This document shows positions 59,127 through 64,000 of a stretch of 64,000 bases of DNA, in pieces; within the stretch, counting starts at the first letter, position 1; the number at the start of each line of letters is the position of its first letter. Source of the stretch: Cichorium intybus. Taxonomy: Eukaryota > Streptophyta > Magnoliopsida > Asterales > Asteraceae. The notes below the pieces were generated by a model. That model made no database searches, had not been told where the DNA came from, and worked only from the letters and a program-made list of their open reading frames with translations. Position numbers and translations under genes: made by a program. Where the stretch lies: NCBI GenBank assembly GCA_023525715.1, contig CM042009.1:125223819-125287818 (forward strand), in the 5' to 3' direction.

Positions 59127-62100
59127 TGTCACACCCCAAAACCACGTTGGCGGAAACGTTCGGGGATGGATGACTGATTGAAGTATCACAACCATGGATA
59201 TATGAACAGTATATAAACAACCAAACAAGAATTGATATTGAATTGATACATAGTTTTACAAAATGATTGATTCTCACCAATTACAACATGAAATGAAAAT
59301 AAACAAACGTAGTATTAAACTTCCATTTGTTCAAGACCGCTGGCTAGCGGCCTAAATGATTTCCTGAAAATACAAGTAGTTTTAAAGAGTGTCAACAATA
59401 AAGTTGGTGAGTTCATGAGTTTGAAACATTTTGATTTTGAAGTTTATTTGCTTTAGAAGTCTGTGAAACAATGATGTCGAAATAACTGATTTTAAATAAG
59501 ATGATTTTGAAATAATTGATTATAAATCAAGTTGGAATGATAACATGAAATATGAGTATGATTTATATGAGATAGAGATAAATGAATAAATTTTAGTCTT
59601 TTGGATAATTGATAAATGGTAAACATAACAAATAGTCCTCACCCTTTTCGTATATATACATATACATATAAAGGATGGAGCATCTAATCAACATATACAC
59701 TTAACCAAGTGCGATCAATCACCTTAGCGTCCCAAGGCGGGGTGGTCAACCCAATAGCGCTATTATTGTCCATAACGTACCTCAAGAATACGGGCATAGT
59801 TATGGAGATTAGACTAAAAATGATAATGCACTACAAATACATGTAGCGTAAACAAATGATGATTATCCAAATAATGATTCTCCATAACGTACCTCAAGAA
59901 TACGGGCATAGTCATGGAGATTTAGACTAAAATGATAATGCACTACAAATACATGTAGCATAAATAAACAAATACTGAATCATGTATAAATGTTTCCAAT
60001 GTCTATCAATAATGATAAAATGAGTAAGTGATTTCGGAAATCTATGAGAAACACACGATGTTCCAAAAATGTTTAAAATAGATATAAGGTAGGGAGATCA
60101 CTCCCTAAATGATTTAAATGATATAGAAGGGTATTAAATATAATACACCGTTCTATTCACGATACTGTAAACGAACCATGATTGAACCAACTAGTCTCAA
60201 AATGGTCAAGATTTCATGTCGAGAAATAAAAGAATGTGGTGTATAAAATAATTGTGAGAGTTGAAATAATGATTTAACAATGTATAAATGATTAAGTATA
60301 AAATAATAAAGAGTGCTAAAATAATGATTTAACCATGTATAAACATTTGGAATCTTGAAACCATTTAAATAATGTATATTTGTTGAAAAATCGAGGAAAT
60401 TGGTAACTTTGAAATAATGGAAAAATATCTGATGAGTCTTTGAAACTACGTTGTTTAATAAATCATTGAAAAGACGAAAACGTTTAATAAGTCTTGAAAA
60501 ATACTAGAGCGTTCAATAAAACTTTGAAAATGCTAAAACATTTAATAAAGTTGAGAAAAATACTGAAGCTGGTAACTGACCAGTATGAGTATGAGTTTAA
60601 CTGTTTTGAGACTAGTGTTCATGATTGGTTGTTTAAGTTATCGTGTTTACTTGTATTCCTCCCCTAAAAATGTTAAAATAGTTAAAAATGGGGATATGAA
60701 CTCACCTCGAAGGTGTAGGGATCCTTTGATGAAGATGTACTAGAATACCCTATTGGCTTTCGGCTTGAAACCTAAGAATGACGAGGTTTATCGAGTTACT
60801 AGACGAATCTCGGGAAATTCGGGAGTGATTACACAAAGGTATGACGTGAAAATGGTTCCTGAATGAAGTCCTCAGCTCAAAATACGAAGAAATCGGGCTT
60901 TGGTGAAAGTTCAGAGACTAAATTTGCAAAATAATTGTTTAGGGACCAAATTTGCAAAATAATTGTTTAGGACCAAAATTGTAAAACTATTTTACCCAAG
61001 GGGTAAAAATGTAACTTTGACCAAAGTTCAGGGGGTCATAGTGTAATATTTTTAGGACTGAAAATGTAATGATTTTTGGGCCAGGGGGTCAAATTGTAAA
61101 TTTGACCAAACTTCAGGGTCTAGATGGTAACTGTGAATAGTACCCGGACATCGGCTAAAGTTGGCTCGGACACCGGCTCGAGTTTCATCGGTGAAACTCA
61201 TTGGCGCATTTCGTCGAACAGGTGGTGGGCATCGGCGACGACCAGGTGTTCCTCGGACACCGACTCGGACACGATCTCGGACGCGGCACGCCCCTTCCTC
61301 GGCAACGACTCACTTTTCACCGGTGAGATTCCAGGCGCGGCTCGACGAGGCATATCGTCGAGCACCTGGTGCGTGTGACGAAATCCAGAACTTCAAATCC
61401 AATTTCCCGTTGATTCCGACCACCAAATCAGGTGAGGTTTTTTCCTATGTGTTCGAAATCACGAGGAGAACAAAACTCAAGCATTAATTTCAGAAAAATT
61501 CGCAGATCAAGAGAGTGTGGTGCGTAAACTTACTGTGGCGGCTGTTTTGGCGGTGGTAGTGTTTTCCGGCGACATTTTGGAAAAACAAATTGCTGAGGGT
61601 TGATCACGAGGACGAGATGAACGCGATGGTGTTCTCGGATTTCGATTTGGAGACTTTTCATTTTTCCGGCGGCGGTCGGCGGTGTCGGTACGGCGGCGGT
61701 TTGAGAGAGAACTGGTTAATATTTTGCTGAATAATTGATTTTTGAGAAACCATATGGATGAAAACTAGTTTTTTTTATTGAGATCCTCACGAGAAATTCC
61801 CCATCGTTGGCTATCGTTGCTTAACGTTTTCGGTTATAGTCTTCACGGTATTTTGAGCGTACAAAATGCGAGTATCATGAAAATAATTTCTTGTTTATGA
61901 AATCTTCCCGATAAAGGGAATCTAACGAGTCCAAAAATCACCTCGTTTGGAGTTACGAAACTCCCGATATGATTAAATGAAGGTATAAAATTGTGTCCGA
62001 AATTGATTTGACGCAGAATCCGAAACTGAAAATTGTATATTTTGCATACGAACTCCGATTTGGATGATCTAGATATCCACGCGTTCGTATTAACGACTAC

Positions 62101-62344
62101 ATCGCTTTTTAAGTATTATTTATGCTCAAATAATACTCGAATGATTTTCCGGATTTCTTATTCGCTGTCAATATTGGACACTATTTGGATTTTTCTGAAA
62201 ATTGTCTGATAAGCGTATAAATTGTACTGATAGCTTTTGGGGACCCACTAGAATAGTGTTGACTTTAAATATCGACCATAAGGTTTGACTTTGACTATAG
62301 TTGACTCGGTTGACTTTCGTTGACCGAATTTGACGGTTGTCACA
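59127..62344 (-). mobile_element. Gypsy 3' LTR inserted in the copia integrase
   Basis: On the minus strand it starts TGTGACAACCGTC and ends GGTTTTGGGGTGTGACA. The polypurine tract and integrase remnants lie to its right, so it is the 3' LTR of a minus-strand element whose 5' part is lost. The flank at 59122-59126 is TCATA, and the second TSD copy is not visible. A GC-rich block (61140-61400) has repeated CTCGGACAC words and the hairpin GAGTTTCATCGGTGAAACTC (61180-61199). ACGTACCTCAAGAATACGGG occurs twice (about 59776 and 59887). Confidence 0.8.
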
Positions 62345-62362
62345 TCATCTCCCCCTTAAAAG
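62345..62362 (-). promoter_or_regulatory. Polypurine tract of the minus-strand gypsy element
   Basis: The sense strand reads CTTTTAAGGGGGAGATGA directly before the LTR, closely like the tract of the 27705 element. Confidence 0.85.
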
Positions 62363-62639
62363 GAATTTCGTCCCGAAATTGTTTCAAAGTATCTCATACT
62401 TGGGACTTAGGGAAAGAGATGTGGACATTTCTGTTTCGTCTGATTCTCGCGTTTCCAAGTAATTTACGGTCTACGTTTGGCTTCCCAATGCACCTTTACT
62501 ATAGGAATGCGGCTTTGATTTGTGTTCTTGACTTCTCGGTCGATGATCTCAACTGACATCTCAAAGAATTTAAGACTCCTGTTGAGTTCAATCTTATCCA
62601 AACGGAAATACCGAGGGTCTTGTCAAATAAAGACTTCTT

Positions 62640-63430
62640 CAAGTTTAGAATTTGAAAGGTGGGATAACGTAATCGAGCTCTTGCGGAAAACATAGCCGGT
62701 AAGCCATAAGACCTATCCTTGTTAGGATCTCAAATGGTCCTATGTAACGGGGATTAAACTTTCCTCGTTTACCAGAGCATATCAATTCTTTCCAAGGTGA
62801 GACTTTCAGCACGACTCGATCTCTAACCTGGCATTCTAATGGCTTGCGTCCAAAAAGGGCCTCGAACAGGGCAGCCTTTATGTTCGCATGATAACTGTTG
62901 TTGTATGAGAATTCGATGAGTGGCAAGTGGATAACTCACGCTCTGCCAAATTCATTCACCCAAGTGCGCAACATGACCTCTAGGGTTTGTATTGTTCTTA
63001 CACTATGCCCGTCTGTCTGTGGAAGTTAAGATGCACTTAATTCCAGACGGGTTTCCAAGAACCTTTGCAACGATTGTCAAAATTGTAATGTGAATCTGAC
63101 GTCTCCATCAGAAATAATGGATATTGGCACACCGTGAAATTGAACAATCTCTTTTTATCTGTCTCTTTGATCGTCAGGAAGTGTGAGGACTTTGTCAAAT
63201 GATTCACAATTACCCCAAATGGCGCTATAGCTACCACTCGTCTTGGGTAATCTGGTTATGAAGTCCATGGAAATCTGTTTCCACTTCCATTATGGTATTT
63301 CTGGTTGTTGAATTAGACTTGATGGGTTTTGGTATTCTACCTTCACCCTTGGCGCAAGTCATAAACTTACCCATGAATGTGCTAATCTCTGCTTTCGTGT
63401 TCGACTACTAGCACATTTTTACAGAGTCTA
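62640..63430 (-). pseudogene. Gypsy integrase remnant
   Basis: Reading the minus strand from right to left, fragments in several frames keep integrase order: a CLTCAKVK-like zinc region and MDFITRLP near 63270-63400, VNHLTKSSHFLTIKETD (about 63155-63210), LPQTDGHSVRTIQT-like sequence near 63000, LIEFSYNNSYHANIKAALFEALFGRK (62845-62926) and VLKVSPWKELICSGKRGKFNPRYIGPFEILTRIG (about 62720-62820). Frameshifts and stops separate them. It belongs to the same element as the LTR at 59127. No chromodomain is evident. Confidence 0.85.
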
Positions 63431-63600
63431 CCTGGATTCCCTCAATGTAAAGGGAAAAAAAGTCAACTTTGTAGAAAACGTTGAGTCCAACAACATAGAG
63501 CGAGACTACATGGAGTTCAACGATGTTGAACTTATCAAGCTCTTTGCTAACGACTTATGAAATGACATGAAATATCATGGAGTTCTAAGGATAAGAATCC
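63431..63600. other. Junction between gypsy and copia remnants
   Basis: AACGTTGAGTCCAACAACAT and GTTCAACGATGTTGAAC-like repeats, with no clear assignment. The break between the truncated gypsy element and the copia fragment lies here. Confidence 0.35.
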
Positions 63601-64000
63601 TCAAAAGAAAATGAAGTAGAAATGCACTTGATCATGAAGATAATGTTTTCTGAGAAATACAAAATGTCAATAGTTCTCTTGAAGTGGAAATAAATGATAT
63701 CAATGAAGAGATGGCAATCAGTTATGGTCATACCAAATAATATGTACCCAAAATGAAACTGAATAATGGAGATAAAATAAAATGAAATGTTTTCGTATGC
63801 GGTTGTATGTGATACCATAAATGATGATCATGAACTACAGGGTGTCATTGATTGTCAAAGAAGACATGATTTGGATAAATGGAAAGAAACTATGAAAGAT
63901 GATTTGTAAGATACAAAGCAAGGTTTGTGACTCCAGGTTTTGCCCAAAGACCTGGAATTAATCATGAGATAACATATTCTCCAGTTATGGATGTCGTTAC
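63600..64000 (+). pseudogene. Ty1/copia reverse transcriptase N-terminus, runs off window
   Basis: Frames broken by stops contain MAISYGHTK, then FSYAVVCDTINDDHELQGVIDCQRRHDLDKWKETMKDD, and at 63911-64000 YKARFVTPGFAQRPGINHE then TYSPVMDVV. These match the linker and first reverse transcriptase motifs of copia polyproteins (KARLVxxGFxQxxGI, then the SPV motif). The segment between KDD and YKAR is shorter than normal, so there is an internal deletion. Its sequence type does not fit the copia fragment at 57313, so it is probably a different element. Confidence 0.75.

Noticed and set aside
57313..64000. One copia element interrupted by the gypsy LTR, with its 3' half resuming at 63600
   Set aside because: The reverse transcriptase fragment at 63911 is of a different sequence type from that expected for the 57313 element, and the integrase C-terminus is missing on the right side.

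Overview
The window looks like intergenic DNA from a large, transposon-rich eudicot plant genome. The evidence is long (TA)n microsatellites, Ty3/gypsy chromovirus and Ty1/copia retrotransposons, Mutator-like (MULE), hAT and PIF/Harbinger remnants, Helitron ends of the form hairpin-CTAG^T, and gene fragments that keep GT/AG introns. The style of the LTRs suggests Asteraceae, but that is an inference. I see no intact host gene, no tRNA, rRNA or CRISPR array; every host-like coding piece is a captured or broken fragment inside a transposon.

Layout. 1-1530: AT-rich with microsatellites and a Helitron-like end. 1531-4265: solo LTR with target-site duplication (TSD) TGTAC. 4271-12230: small inverted-repeat elements (4693-5375, 7947-8399, 10709-11612, 11761-12226), a second Helitron end (7926), TA arrays, and copy 1 of a dispersed repeat 'R' carrying exon remnants (9280-10245). 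12680-15276: another LTR, then an LTR-like fragment split by a small hAT (15860-16176). 16480-21996: an LTR-like 5' end, tandem repeats, an inverted-repeat element bounded by TA arrays, a 2.2-kb foldback with a hAT nested in it, a TIR element with a GGT minisatellite, and a palindromic MITE. 22004-23649: a Pack-MULE carrying a kinase-like first exon.

23660-44344 is a four-deep nest whose layers can be peeled apart. Repeat R copy 2 is split by a Helitron (24514-44273) that carries fragments of a Sec61-alpha gene and a receptor-like kinase gene. The Helitron is split by a Tekay-type chromovirus (27705-43431, TSD AAGAA). The chromovirus gag is split, between its zinc knuckles, by a non-autonomous copia-type element on the opposite strand (31442-37661, TSD GCGAG). 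LTR divergence agrees with the nesting order.

44345-56497: a truncated MULE-MITE copy, a minus-strand solo LTR (44853-47899, TSD TGGTG), two more gene-fragment MULEs (48032-49432 and 54423-55921), a hAT-like MITE, a PIF/Harbinger remnant with a broken Myb-like ORF (51060-52127), and a third Helitron end (54394). 56498-64000: a decayed copia gag-pol fragment cut by a minus-strand gypsy LTR with integrase remnants, then the start of a different copia reverse-transcriptase region running off the window.

The most unusual signal is inside the LTRs. LTRs of different families each carry a cluster of short GC-rich hairpins of about 13-17 bp, often with a GGT or AGT centre, standing out from AT-rich surroundings. 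The stem sequence differs between families while the architecture persists, and one 14-mer is shared in the same sense orientation between a gypsy solo LTR and the nested copia LTR.
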